Of a stretch of 64,000 bases of DNA, positions 7,801-15,734 are shown in pieces. Position 1 is the first letter of the stretch, and every line of letters starts with the position of its first letter. Both the position numbers and the translations under genes were made by a program. Origin of the DNA: Pedobacter lusitanus (GTDB taxonomy: Bacteria > Bacteroidota > Bacteroidia > Sphingobacteriales > Sphingobacteriaceae); the NCBI RefSeq assembly GCF_040026395.1, contig NZ_CP157278.1:5270001-5334000 (forward strand). The letters run 5' to 3'. The notes under the pieces were generated by a model that had not been told where the DNA came from, did not search any database, and saw nothing but the letters and a program-made list of their open reading frames with translations.

Positions 7801-9219
7801 GCACTTGTTCCTTCTCTTGGATTTATCCCAATGGCAATCAGTACAGGCGCAGGTGGTGCCGTGCAAAAACCTCTTGCCACAGTAGTCATTGGTGGTTTAA
7901 TCGTTTCCACTTTATTAACCCTATTTGTTTTGCCCATGCTTTACCTGCTTTTTGAAAAAGGATTTGGCTACTTCAAGCCACAAAAAAGAATAGCGACTGT
8001 GATGTTATTCCTGCTTTTTGCCGGTCTGCAATCAGCAATTGCTCAGCAAAAAATACATTTGCCAGCGGCGATAGACAGCGCGCTGAAAAACAACAATGCG
8101 CTGAGAGTTTCGATGATTCAAACCGATTATTATCGTGAATTAAAGAAAAGCAGTTTTGACGTACAGAAAGCCAATGCAGGATTTGAATTCGGACAGTTTA
8201 ACAGCCTGAAAAATGATAACAGGTTTTCTATTTCCCAGAGTATAGATTTTCCAGGTGTTTATATCCATCAGTCAGCTATTCATAAAACCAATATTCAGCT
8301 TAGTGAAACCAATCTTTTGCAGCATCAGCTGGAGTTGAAAACAAGAGTGAAATCTGGTTATTACAGTTTATTGGTGATGGAAAACAAACGTAAATTATTG
8401 TTGCAGGCAGATAGTATTTACAGTGCTTTTCTGGAAAAGGCTGAACAAAGATTCAATTCAGGCGATGTAGATGCACTCGAGCTGGCAACAGCGAGAAACC
8501 AGCGCTTACAGATTTCCAATCAGCTTGAAGCACTCCAGACCGATTACGAAGTTTTATTGAACCGTTTTAATGTGCTGCTGAATGCTCAGCATCAGATGTG
8601 GCCTGAAAACGATAATGTATTATATAAACTTTCTGTCCTGCCAGATGCTGATCAAACGGCTGATAATCCATTGTTAAAATTACAACAGCAGCAATTACAG
8701 TTATCAAAGCAGCAGTATAAGCTGGAAAAAAGTAAACTTTTGCCATCTTTAAATTTGGGTTACAGTAACACGAGTATTGTTGGTTGGCAGACCCTGAGTT
8801 CAGGTTCAGAGATCTATTTTGATAAAGGAAAGCGGTTCTCTTCAGTAAATGCGGGTCTTGGCATTCCTGTTTTTTTTGGTGCCCAGCGCTCTAAAATAAA
8901 AGCCTCTAATGTGCTGATTAGGCAAAAAGAACAGGAGCTTGCTACCTCAAGACAGGATCTCAGTACTGCATTGGCAGACGCTTTGAAAGTTTATGCACGA
9001 AACAGTAAGCTGATCAGCTCTTATCAGGACAAGATTTTACCAAATGCCTCAAAGATTATTACAATCACTACAGATAAATTGAATGCCGGAGAAATAGGCT
9101 ATCTCGATTGGGTAATTCTAATCAATCAGTCTATCCAGATCCGCAGTGAATATTTCAATACCGTGCAGCAATTGAATGAAGCTGCTTTTGAAATAGAAAA
9201 AATAAGTGCCGTTAACTAA
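4852..9219 (+). CDS. cusA/czcA-like: CusA/CzcA-type RND heavy-metal efflux pump fused to a TolC-type outer membrane factor
   Basis: 1455 residues. Residues 1-1040 form a complete heavy-metal RND transporter: first membrane helix with KLPIDALPDITDNQVQI, the transmembrane proton-relay region GAIDFGLIVDGSVIVVE (D401 and D407), and the second half with GGSFENM and the last helices ending FVLPMLYLLFEKG. A signal-peptide-like stretch follows (KKRIATVMLFLLFAGLQSAIAQQ, 1045-1067, possible signal peptidase site after A1065), then a TolC-like factor (1066-1455) with coiled-coil segments such as LEKAEQRFNSGDVDALELA. RND pumps normally encode the outer membrane factor separately; fused versions occur in Bacteroidota. 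Exported metal (Cu/Ag versus Co/Zn/Cd) cannot be decided. A 17-bp apparent overlap with the adaptor disappears if that gene starts at 9236. Confidence 0.92.
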   Translation: MLNLIISYSIKNKLIIGLFVLALIGWGTYEVTKLPIDALPDITDNQVQIITVSPSLGAPDIERLITFPVEQACSSISGLKQIRSFSRFGLSLVTIVFDEETDVYWARQQISEKLQQVQQEIPAGAGSPQMAPVSTGLGEIYQYVVRPVKGYESQYDATELRTIQDWIVRRQLLGTPGVAEVSSFGGKLKQYEIAVRQDQLKAYGITIADVFDALERNNENTGGAYIEKGPTVLYIRSEGLTTTPEDIQQIVVKTLANGMPLLMKDVATVQYGAAIRYGAMTYNDKGEVAGAVVMMLKGENSSVVVKRVKDRIAEIQKMMPKGVVIEPFLDRTKMVDNAIHTVEVNLMEGALIVIFVLVFFLGNLRAGLIVSSVIPLSMLFAIILMNKFGVGGNLMSLGAIDFGLIVDGSVIVVEAILHRFAHSKQFRKAGQISQQEMDNEVGKSTGSMIKSAVFSQIIILIVYLPILSLEGIEGKMFKPMAFTIAFAILGAFILSVTYVPMMSALCLSRNLKHKKNITDKLMAWLERRYQPLLGKILRFPKTIILITLSLFISSVFILTRMGGEFIPQLEEGDFAVETRLLTGSNLNNTIETTQKASKILLNEFPEVQKIVTKIGSAEVPTDPMPFEAGDMMVILKAKKDWTSAKSFPELSAKMTKALEVVPGITVGFQFPVQMRFNELMTGARQDVVCKIFGEDLDSLASYAHRLAGIIQTVKGAVNIYEEKVNGMPQVVVRYNREGMAKYGLNVSDVNRVVNTAFAGQVAGQVYEGEKRFDMVVRLDGESRKNIFDIRNLMIPAKTGGQIPLSLVASVEEVEGVNQIQREDTKRRIIIGFNIKDRDVQTIVEELQQKAGRELHLNKGYTIQYGGSFENMTAAKSRLSIVVPIALLLIFLLLYFAFGSVKQGLLIYTAIPLSAIGGILALWARDLPFSISAGVGFIALFGVAVLNGILLVTEFNRLKKEGWTDVKRIVIHATKSKLRAVLMTALVPSLGFIPMAISTGAGGAVQKPLATVVIGGLIVSTLLTLFVLPMLYLLFEKGFGYFKPQKRIATVMLFLLFAGLQSAIAQQKIHLPAAIDSALKNNNALRVSMIQTDYYRELKKSSFDVQKANAGFEFGQFNSLKNDNRFSISQSIDFPGVYIHQSAIHKTNIQLSETNLLQHQLELKTRVKSGYYSLLVMENKRKLLLQADSIYSAFLEKAEQRFNSGDVDALELATARNQRLQISNQLEALQTDYEVLLNRFNVLLNAQHQMWPENDNVLYKLSVLPDADQTADNPLLKLQQQQLQLSKQQYKLEKSKLLPSLNLGYSNTSIVGWQTLSSGSEIYFDKGKRFSSVNAGLGIPVFFGAQRSKIKASNVLIRQKEQELATSRQDLSTALADALKVYARNSKLISSYQDKILPNASKIITITTDKLNAGEIGYLDWVILINQSIQIRSEYFNTVQQLNEAAFEIEKISAVN

Positions 9220-9235
9220 GTTTAAAAATATTAAA

Positions 9236-10378
9236 ATGAAACAAGCCATAATATTAGCATCCTTCCTGACTATCTTCTCTTGTTCCTGCACAAGCGAAAA
9301 AAAAGAACAGCAAGAAGAAGTGAAGAAAACGGTTGTAAAGACTGATGCAGATCAGGTTCAGTTATCGCCGGAACAGATAAAAAATTCCGGAATTGAAATC
9401 GGTGTTCTCGGGAAAAAGGAAATGCATACTACATTAAAGGTGAATGGTGTGATTGATGTACCACCAGAGAATATAGTCTCTGTTAGTATTCCCCTGGGAG
9501 GTTACGTGAAAAAGATGTCGCTGATTCCAGGGATGAGAGTTGCAAAAGGGAGTGTTCTGGCAACTATTGAAGATCAGCAGTATATTCAGTTGCAGCAGGA
9601 TTATCTGACAGCAAAGAGCAGATTGAAATTTGCAGAAGCAGATTATAATCGCCAGAAGGGTTTAAATGCAACAAAAGCGACCAGTGATAAGCTGTTCCAG
9701 CAAGCAGAAAGTGAGTTTAGCAATCAGAAAATCCTTGTTCGTTCCCTTGCTGAAAAAATCAGGTTAACAGGTCTGAATCCGTCACAGTTGAACGAGACTA
9801 ACATTTCCCGTTCAATTAACATTTATGCACCTATCAGTGGGTATATCACTAAGGTAAATGTGAATCCGGGTAAGTATGTAACCTCTTCTGATGTTTTATT
9901 TGAGCTGATCAATCCGGGAGCATTGCATGTAAACCTCACGGTTTTCGAAAATGATGCATCTAAACTGAAAGAAGGACAAAAGATTATCTGTACGACTAAT
10001 AAACATCCTGAAAAGAAATATCTGGCAATTATCCATTTGATTACACCAAATATTGGCGAGGACCGCACAACCAGTGTGCATTGTGATTTGAAAGACAATG
10101 ATAAAGATCTGTTGCCGGGAACTTTTATGAATGCGGCAATTGAACTGAATAATTCGAGTGTTAATGCAGTTCCTGAGGCAGCAGTAGTGAAATGGGAGAA
10201 TAAAGATTATATCTTTTCTGCTGAAGGCGCTGATAAATTCAAAATGATCCGCGTGGAAACAGGTGTCATTAACAATGGCTTTGTAGAAATTAAATCTGCA
10301 CCAGATGTGAAATCGGTGGTAGTTAAAAATGCTTATGCAATTCTGATGAAGATGAAGAATAGTGAGGAGGAGGGGTAA
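9236..10378 (+). CDS. cusB/czcB-like: RND efflux periplasmic adaptor (CusB/CzcB-like lipoprotein)
   Basis: 380 residues from the ATG at 9236. The start MKQAIILASFLTIFSCSC gives a lipoprotein signal with the cysteine in FSC; an in-frame start ten codons earlier would spoil this. It then shows the adaptor layout: a beta-barrel/lipoyl segment (VSVSIPLGGYVKKMSLIPGMRVAKGSVLATIEDQ), an alpha-helical hairpin (YIQLQQDYLTAKSRLKFAEADYNRQKGL), the second lipoyl half (IYAPISGYITKVNVNPGKYV) and the membrane-proximal domain (LLPGTFMNAAIELN). It would link the inner-membrane pump with the outer membrane factor of the preceding fusion protein. The spacing of 16 bp to that gene supports one operon. Confidence 0.9.
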   Translation: MKQAIILASFLTIFSCSCTSEKKEQQEEVKKTVVKTDADQVQLSPEQIKNSGIEIGVLGKKEMHTTLKVNGVIDVPPENIVSVSIPLGGYVKKMSLIPGMRVAKGSVLATIEDQQYIQLQQDYLTAKSRLKFAEADYNRQKGLNATKATSDKLFQQAESEFSNQKILVRSLAEKIRLTGLNPSQLNETNISRSINIYAPISGYITKVNVNPGKYVTSSDVLFELINPGALHVNLTVFENDASKLKEGQKIICTTNKHPEKKYLAIIHLITPNIGEDRTTSVHCDLKDNDKDLLPGTFMNAAIELNNSSVNAVPEAAVVKWENKDYIFSAEGADKFKMIRVETGVINNGFVEIKSAPDVKSVVVKNAYAILMKMKNSEEEG

Positions 10379-10454
10379 TGATGATTTTACCACTATATTT
10401 ACCACAAAAGGCTATCTGATATGGATGGTCCTGATAAATAACAGAACGAGATAA

Positions 10455-11063
10455 ATGAGTGCTCTTCAGCAGATACTTTCTAAAAAGACAGATAAAGAAC
10501 TATTGTTTTATATTAATAATATTGATAAACATACAGATGAGGCTGTAAGACTGGCTCTCGCTGAATTGCGAAAGCGAAATGTTGAATTACCTGATCAGAT
10601 AGAATTGGATATCGAAGCAGGATTCAAGATCAGAGCAATACGTGTTCTGGAAAAAAAGAAAGAGATTTGGACTGAAAATGTTGAAGAGTATCTTGAGGCC
10701 CCTGAATATTATACTAAAAGAGCTATTTATGCTTTTTCAATATTGTTTTCTATTCTAATTGGGACGTTTATGATCGCTTCAAATCGCAAGACAGCTGGTA
10801 AAGAAATATGGTCGGTGATCCTGTTTGGAATATTGTACATTGGATTAGCTCCATTTGTTATGGCATTTATACATTTGGATAAGGTTCCATACTGGTATAT
10901 AGCTAATAGTGCAGGAACTTTGATAATGTATGAATTGTTTTGGAATAGGGATTTTGGAAAAGATATTAAATACAGGACTAAATCAATTTGGTTACCATCA
11001 GTTTTTGGCCTGATCTTATTCGTTTTTTTCTTAATAAAGATAATAATACTCAGGAGTAAATAG
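10455..11063 (+). CDS. Hypothetical membrane protein, four predicted helices
   Basis: 202 residues with no recognised family. A charged cytoplasmic N-terminal part (residues 1-90, including LAELRKRNVELPDQIELDIEAG) is followed by four hydrophobic segments at roughly 91-108, 118-138, 143-160 and 178-198, and a basic end (ILRSK). It lies 76 bp after the adaptor gene and 10 bp before the Dph6-like gene, in the same direction. I infer neither function nor membership in the efflux operon. Confidence 0.7.
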   Translation: MSALQQILSKKTDKELLFYINNIDKHTDEAVRLALAELRKRNVELPDQIELDIEAGFKIRAIRVLEKKKEIWTENVEEYLEAPEYYTKRAIYAFSILFSILIGTFMIASNRKTAGKEIWSVILFGILYIGLAPFVMAFIHLDKVPYWYIANSAGTLIMYELFWNRDFGKDIKYRTKSIWLPSVFGLILFVFFLIKIIILRSK

Positions 11064-11073
11064 TAACAGAAAA

Positions 11074-11811
11074 TTGAACAAGCTAAAAACATATTTTAAC
11101 TGGAGTACTGGAAAAGATTCTGCACTTGCTCTGCATTATCTGCTGCAGGATAAGAATTATAGTATAGAACATCTGCTCACCTCGGTTAACAGACAACATA
11201 ACCGGGTGAGTATGCATGGTCTGCGCAGAGAGCTGTTCGAACAGCAAATAGAGGCACTGAATCTGCCTTATAGTACCATTGAGCTTCCTGAACAGCCTTC
11301 CATGCAGGAATATGAAACACTGATGGAGAAAGAAGTTTCCAGCCTGCAGCAAGAGGGATTTACTCATGCTGCTTTTGGAGATATCTTTTTAGAAGATCTC
11401 AGAAAATACAGAGAACAGCAATTAGCGGCTTTGCATATCAAATCAGTTTTTCCGCTTTGGAAAAAAGATACCAGACAACTGCTAACCGAATTTATTGATC
11501 TTGGCTTTAAATCTGTACTGGTTTGTATCAAAGCAGATCTGCTTGACCCTTCTTTTGCAGGCAGGGTAATTGATGCGGATTTTATTAAAGATTTACCACC
11601 AAATGTAGATGTCTGTGGTGAAAATGGTGAATTTCATACCTTTTGTTTTGACGGTCCGATATTTAAAAATCCTATTCCTTTTGAAATCGGTGAAAAGGTT
11701 TACAGAGAATATCAGGCTCCCAAAACAGATGCTGACTCCTGTTCATCGCAGCAGGTAAAAGGCAATAGCGGATTCTGGTTCTGTGATTTACTGCCAATTT
11801 CTGGCGGCTAA
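11074..11811 (+). CDS. Diphthine-ammonia-ligase-like (Dph6 family) ATP pyrophosphatase
   Basis: 245 residues. The PP-loop motif NWSTGKDSALAL lies at residues 8-19 and is followed by a Rossmann-like fold ending in GENGEFHTFCFDGPIF, both characteristic of the COG2102 group of adenine-nucleotide alpha-hydrolases. Eukaryotic members amidate diphthine on elongation factor 2. Bacteria lack diphthamide, so the bacterial substrate is unknown. The frame has no ATG before the PP-loop; the only usable start is a TTG at 11074, because a stop lies 30 bases upstream. Confidence 0.82.
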   Translation: MNKLKTYFNWSTGKDSALALHYLLQDKNYSIEHLLTSVNRQHNRVSMHGLRRELFEQQIEALNLPYSTIELPEQPSMQEYETLMEKEVSSLQQEGFTHAAFGDIFLEDLRKYREQQLAALHIKSVFPLWKKDTRQLLTEFIDLGFKSVLVCIKADLLDPSFAGRVIDADFIKDLPPNVDVCGENGEFHTFCFDGPIFKNPIPFEIGEKVYREYQAPKTDADSCSSQQVKGNSGFWFCDLLPISGG

Positions 11812-11870
11812 TGTTTTCTTCCTGAAAATAACAGTAATTTTAATGTCTTAAGGAAAAGAAATACAAACAC

Positions 11871-12905
11871 ATGAACCGAAAATATTTTATTTCTTCTCTT
11901 GTAGCCTCAGGGGCGGTATTATCAACATTCGATGGCTGGGCAAATCTTTCCGCTAAAGCAGAAGAAACCGGGAAGGTGAAAATTCCGCCATATTTAAAAG
12001 CCGGAGATGTTATCGGAATTACAAGTCCGGCAGGATTTATAACTCCAGAAAATATTCAGCCAGCAGTTCAGCTGATGGAGAGCTGGGGTTTTAAAATCAT
12101 GATAGGTTCGGCCATCGGCAAAAGAGACTTTACTTTTGGTGGTACAGATGAAGAAAGAAGGAAGGATCTGCAGGAAATGCTGGATAATCCTTCAATCAAA
12201 GCAATTATGTGTGCCAGAGGTGGATATGGTATAGTCCGTATCATTGATCAGCTAAATTTTGATGAGTTTGTTAAACATCCTAAATGGTTAATCGGATTTA
12301 GTGATGTGACTGTCCTGCATTGTCATATTAATCAGAATTTTGGTATTGCAACCATACATTCCAAGATGTGTAATAGTTTCCCTGATAGCTGGGCTAAAGC
12401 AGAGCCGATACAGGTTACTACAATTTTATCCATCAGACAGGCACTGATGGGTGAAGAATATACACTTAATGCTCTCGTAGTCCAGGGAAACCGGGTCGGA
12501 AAAGGGCAGGGGGTAGTAGTTGGAGGTAACCTGAGTATTATAGCCAACGACTCTGGTACAAAATCAGACCTGAATACCAATGGTAAAATCCTTTTCTTGG
12601 AGGATACCGGAGAATATCTTTATAGTCTGGACCGGATGTTCTGGAATTTAAAACGTACCGGAAAACTTGCTCAGCTTGCCGGATTGATCATAGGTGGTTT
12701 TAGTGTGAAACCAGATGATCCCGGCGAAATATTTGGTAAAACAATCTATGATATTGTACTGGAAAAGGTGAGGGAATATAGTTATCCCGTTTGTTTTGAT
12801 TTTCCTGTCGGGCATCAGAGAGCTAATTTTGCACTCAGATCAGGTACAATACATGTTCTTGAAGTCGGACCCGGGGGGAGTACATTGAGATCCCTGAAAT
12901 CATAA
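11871..12905 (+). CDS. LD-carboxypeptidase (peptidase family S66)
   Basis: 344 residues with an N-terminal export signal (MNRKYFISSLVASGAVLSTF). Members cleave the D-Ala from L,D-linked tetrapeptides in peptidoglycan recycling, or related microcin-type substrates. The catalytic triad is visible: the Ser in GFSDVT (near residue 145), the Glu in LFLEDTGEY (near 243) and the His in PVGHQRANFALR (near 317). Family signatures GDVIGITSPAG and CARGGYG are also present. The export signal suggests a periplasmic enzyme, while E. coli LdcA is cytoplasmic. It ends inside a strong bidirectional terminator. Confidence 0.9.
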   Translation: MNRKYFISSLVASGAVLSTFDGWANLSAKAEETGKVKIPPYLKAGDVIGITSPAGFITPENIQPAVQLMESWGFKIMIGSAIGKRDFTFGGTDEERRKDLQEMLDNPSIKAIMCARGGYGIVRIIDQLNFDEFVKHPKWLIGFSDVTVLHCHINQNFGIATIHSKMCNSFPDSWAKAEPIQVTTILSIRQALMGEEYTLNALVVQGNRVGKGQGVVVGGNLSIIANDSGTKSDLNTNGKILFLEDTGEYLYSLDRMFWNLKRTGKLAQLAGLIIGGFSVKPDDPGEIFGKTIYDIVLEKVREYSYPVCFDFPVGHQRANFALRSGTIHVLEVGPGGSTLRSLKS

Positions 12906-12955
12906 TAAATAAAAAGGCCCTGCCAGAATCCTGACAGGGCCTTTTTATTTATTAT
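12902..12955. terminator. Bidirectional terminator
   Basis: A perfect 21-bp inverted repeat (12902-12922 and 12935-12955) with a GGCCCTG core and flanking A/T runs, around a 12-nt loop. It overlaps the stop codon of the LD-carboxypeptidase gene and ends 3 bases before the stop of the convergent DUF937-OmpA gene, so it can serve both. Confidence 0.88.
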
Positions 12956-12957
12956 GA

Positions 12958-14301
12958 TTATTTTTTAGTTACACGGATATCAATACGACGATTCTGTGCT
13001 CTGCCATCAGGCGTATCATTACTTGCAATAGGATGTTCTGCACCATAGCCCTCAGCTTCCAGACGTTTAGCATCAACACCAAGTTTTACTAATTCCTGCA
13101 TAGCTACATTAGCACGCTCATTAGATATTTTCTTGTTGACTGCTGCATCTCCGGTATTATCTGTATAACCACCCATTTTCAGATTTACATCAGGATAAGC
13201 TTTTAAAATAGCGACCATATTTTTAAGTTGTTCCTGTGATTCCGGTTTTAAAGTGCTTTTTCCGGTTTCAAAGTATAGCCTGTCAAAAGTGAACCAGGTA
13301 GTTTTATCAACAGGTTTGCTTTTGTCTTCAATAAATGAAATCAATCTGCTTTCCACAGAATTTTCACCAATGCTGATTTCAGTGCCATCAGGTAGTTTTT
13401 TGCTGATTTTAGCACCAAGATCTCTTACGAAATCTCCTGCTTCATTTAATTTTCCGGCAACAGTACTGGTTACTGCAGCAGCACCTGCTTTCATTGCACT
13501 GCCAGCCGAATCTATTTTGGTACCCATAGAGTCTACTTTTGCAGATAATGAATCAGTCACATTGCCAACAGTTGATTTATTACATCCCGATCGGCCCATG
13601 ATCCACCAGGCTCCAATGATAATGATCAGCAAGGGGATTAACCATTTTAAGAAGCCGCCACCAGATTTTGGTTCCTGAATAGCTCCATAGTTAACCGGCG
13701 GTACTTTAGGGATGTCTACTTTGGGTACCTCCACCTTAGGAATTTCCACTTTAGGTACTTCTACCTTAGGTAGTTTTAAATTGGCTAACCCTAAAGAATC
13801 GCTTAAGCCCTGAGGCAATGCAGCAGTAATCTCTGATTTGCTTTCAAAAATTTTGCCTAGTAAATCAGAGAAGTTCCAGCCCTTACTAGCCATTGTTTTG
13901 GTAATAAAACCCATTACCAAAGGAGCAATCATTGCCAGCAATCCGGATGATTTCTCAGCACTTAATCCACTGGAAGCAGAAAGTGCATCAGTTACAGAAT
14001 TTGTGTCATTTCCAAACAAACCACCTAACAATGATTTTCCTTTCTCCAGTAAAGAATCGTCATTTCCGCTTAATAAGTCTTCAGTTTTACTTTCCGCACC
14101 GGCACCAGTGAGATTTGGTAGTATTTTTCCCAGAAAGCCAGAATCTGATCCGGCTCCGTTTTTCATGATACCGGCCAGAACGGCGGGGATACCGGCAGAG
14201 AAACCAGCTTTTGCCTCGTCCTCAGTTACGCCAGCTTTCTGGCTCAGAGATGAGATTACATTACCGCTTACCTCATTCTTTAATAGCTCAATTAAATTCA
14301 T
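12958..14301 (-). CDS. DUF937 and OmpA-domain envelope protein
   Basis: 447 residues in four parts. Residues 1-170 are a DUF937-type domain (MNLIELLKNEVSGNVISSLSQKAG, APLVMGFITKTMASKGW). Next comes a proline/valine linker with five near-repeats of KVEVP/KVEIP/KVDIP (about 178-201), then one membrane helix (FLKWLIPLLIIIIGAWWIMG, about 216-235). The C-terminus is an OmpA-like peptidoglycan-binding domain (FDRLYFETGKSTLKPESQEQL, MGGYTDNTGDAAVN, ERANVAMQELVKLGV, AQNRRIDIRV). No signal peptide precedes the DUF937 part, so the protein is likely anchored by the central helix with DUF937 cytoplasmic and OmpA periplasmic, linking cytoplasm and cell wall. That topology is inferred. Confidence 0.88.
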   Translation of the reverse strand: MNLIELLKNEVSGNVISSLSQKAGVTEDEAKAGFSAGIPAVLAGIMKNGAGSDSGFLGKILPNLTGAGAESKTEDLLSGNDDSLLEKGKSLLGGLFGNDTNSVTDALSASSGLSAEKSSGLLAMIAPLVMGFITKTMASKGWNFSDLLGKIFESKSEITAALPQGLSDSLGLANLKLPKVEVPKVEIPKVEVPKVDIPKVPPVNYGAIQEPKSGGGFLKWLIPLLIIIIGAWWIMGRSGCNKSTVGNVTDSLSAKVDSMGTKIDSAGSAMKAGAAAVTSTVAGKLNEAGDFVRDLGAKISKKLPDGTEISIGENSVESRLISFIEDKSKPVDKTTWFTFDRLYFETGKSTLKPESQEQLKNMVAILKAYPDVNLKMGGYTDNTGDAAVNKKISNERANVAMQELVKLGVDAKRLEAEGYGAEHPIASNDTPDGRAQNRRIDIRVTKK

Positions 14302-14341
14302 GTTTATAGTTTTTAGGTTAGAAATTGTAGTTCTATATCAA

Positions 14342-14360
14342 TCTTTTATCAGATAAAAGA
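14342..14360. promoter_or_regulatory. Inverted repeat upstream of the DUF937-OmpA gene
   Basis: TCTTTTATC (14342-14350), A, GATAAAAGA (14352-14360), a perfect 9-bp palindrome 41 bp upstream of the start at 14301. It may be an operator or leader hairpin. Confidence 0.4.
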
Positions 14361-14419
14361 TGCATTAACTCATAATATTCAAACGGTCACTATACACCCT
14401 CGCCTTTAATTTCAATTCA

Positions 14420-14469
14420 GCACATCAGATAAAATGTGCCTGCACATACATAAATATAAGGTTATGTGC
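14420..14469. repeat. Two successive GCACAT/ATGTGC inverted repeats
   Basis: GCACAT (14420-14425) pairs with ATGTGC (14434-14439), and GCACATA (14442-14448) with TATGTGC (14463-14469). They give four copies of the same half-site within 50 bp of the non-coding stretch 14302-14569. They are either two small hairpins or a cluster of binding sites for a dimeric regulator of the DUF937-OmpA gene. No RNA gene is recognised here. Confidence 0.4.
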
Positions 14470-14569
14470 TTATATCTGCAAATTAAGTAAATAAGTCTTC
14501 TTTGCTGTTCAGAAATCTCCGCAGTATTTTTTCTGTAAGTCACTGAATTGTTTGTGGGCCTTATAAATA

Positions 14570-14603
14570 AAATAACCTCTGGATATATATCCAGAGGTTA
14601 TTT
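14570..14603 (-). terminator. Terminator of the cytolysin-like operon
   Basis: A perfect 34-bp palindrome (AAATAACCTCTGGATAT and its complement) that folds into a hairpin with a small TATA-type loop, followed on the minus strand by TATTTA. It lies 48 bp after the stop of the last gene of the operon. Confidence 0.72.
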
Positions 14604-14651
14604 CGGAGTATGATCTTTTTATTATCCTTTCTTTATAATTTTCTGTATTAT

Positions 14652-15716
14652 TTATAGTTCAAATTCGGTTTCAAACATTCCATTTGTCAAAGCATATGCA
14701 GCTCCAAATGAAATAGGCACGCCATATACTTCAGTAGTATAGATTCCACCATTCACGATAAAGTTTTGAAACTCATCAAATCCCTTAACCGTACGAACAG
14801 CTGCTTGTCCATCCCCTCCGATAATACATATAGAGATTTCAGCCTGTGATAAGATTTTTTTAGTATTTGCATCAACCGATATTTGTCCACCAACAATTCC
14901 GGCATTGAATGCGGCACGAACTGCTACAGACAATTCGCTGTAATTTTCACTTGACTCTACCAAAATAATTCCTTTACGACCATAGTTTACAGTGTTTACA
15001 TAAACAGGATCTTTTGCAAGGAAACTTTGTCTTGTAGGCTCATCTTTAAAAATATTACCATCATCAGGAATATCCATAGAGACATTGAAATAGATCTGGC
15101 TAAAATCGGCAACAAGTGCTGAAGTTCTCTGGATTTTACCACTTGCTACCGAAGCACTGATTGAAAATACTGAAGCAATATTTACATTGGCCCCAAAAGC
15201 CAGTTTGGCCTCTTTATAAGCATTGATCTGTTTCATCTTATAGGTGAAAACCTGAGATTGTCTTCCGCTAAAGTTTTTATCTCCAATAGCGTCAAGAACT
15301 GCATTACCTAAACCAGATTTGGTTGGAGCGATATCTCTGGAGCGTACAGGTAATGAAAATGATGCAGTAACAGTACGCTTTAATGCATTTGAGAATGCTA
15401 CTGGCTCATATAAACCAGTGTTTATTGATTTAGCAGTAAGCACAGAACCTAAATAGATGAAATTTGGAGCCAGTGTAGCAATCTCGTAAAATTTTTCAAC
15501 GTTGTTCGTACGGACACCTGAGTTGTTTTGAGAAGGTGTAATGTCAATCTCTTTACCATCTTTAATGGTGTAAATTTTATCCCATTGACCTTTTCGTTGT
15601 TGAGTAGGGTTTTGCTGAGCGGTGCCATTTTCCAGTTTTGGGCTGTTCAGATTTTCTTTACTGCATGAATAAAAGAGAACAGGCACTGCGAAAAGTAGTT
15701 TAAAAAACTGTTTCAT
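14652..15716 (-). CDS. Thiol-activated-cytolysin/CDC-like lipoprotein, short form
   Basis: 354 residues, lipoprotein signal MKQFFKLLFAVPVLFYSC with lipidated Cys18 and acidic residues soon after. Membership of the cholesterol-dependent cytolysin superfamily is read from several motifs: DFSQIYFNVSMDIP (204-217) matches the second membrane-hairpin segment, YVNTVNYGR (239-247) the conserved Y-x-S-V-x-YGR strand, and IIGGDG (298-303) with YGVPISFGAAYALTNG (331-346) the end of the pore-forming core. It stops where the core ends, with no domain 4 and no Trp-rich undecapeptide, so it is the short type of the two-component CDC-like toxins known from Bacteroidota. It is the last gene of the operon, 18 bp after the long gene. 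Confidence 0.82.
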   Translation of the reverse strand: MKQFFKLLFAVPVLFYSCSKENLNSPKLENGTAQQNPTQQRKGQWDKIYTIKDGKEIDITPSQNNSGVRTNNVEKFYEIATLAPNFIYLGSVLTAKSINTGLYEPVAFSNALKRTVTASFSLPVRSRDIAPTKSGLGNAVLDAIGDKNFSGRQSQVFTYKMKQINAYKEAKLAFGANVNIASVFSISASVASGKIQRTSALVADFSQIYFNVSMDIPDDGNIFKDEPTRQSFLAKDPVYVNTVNYGRKGIILVESSENYSELSVAVRAAFNAGIVGGQISVDANTKKILSQAEISICIIGGDGQAAVRTVKGFDEFQNFIVNGGIYTTEVYGVPISFGAAYALTNGMFETEFEL

Positions 15717-15734
15717 AAGATTTTGTTTATTAGT

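Noticed and set aside
13253-14356. Plus-strand frames opposite the DUF937-OmpA gene
   Set aside because: Mirror frames of a low-complexity coding region; the minus-strand protein has clear domains.
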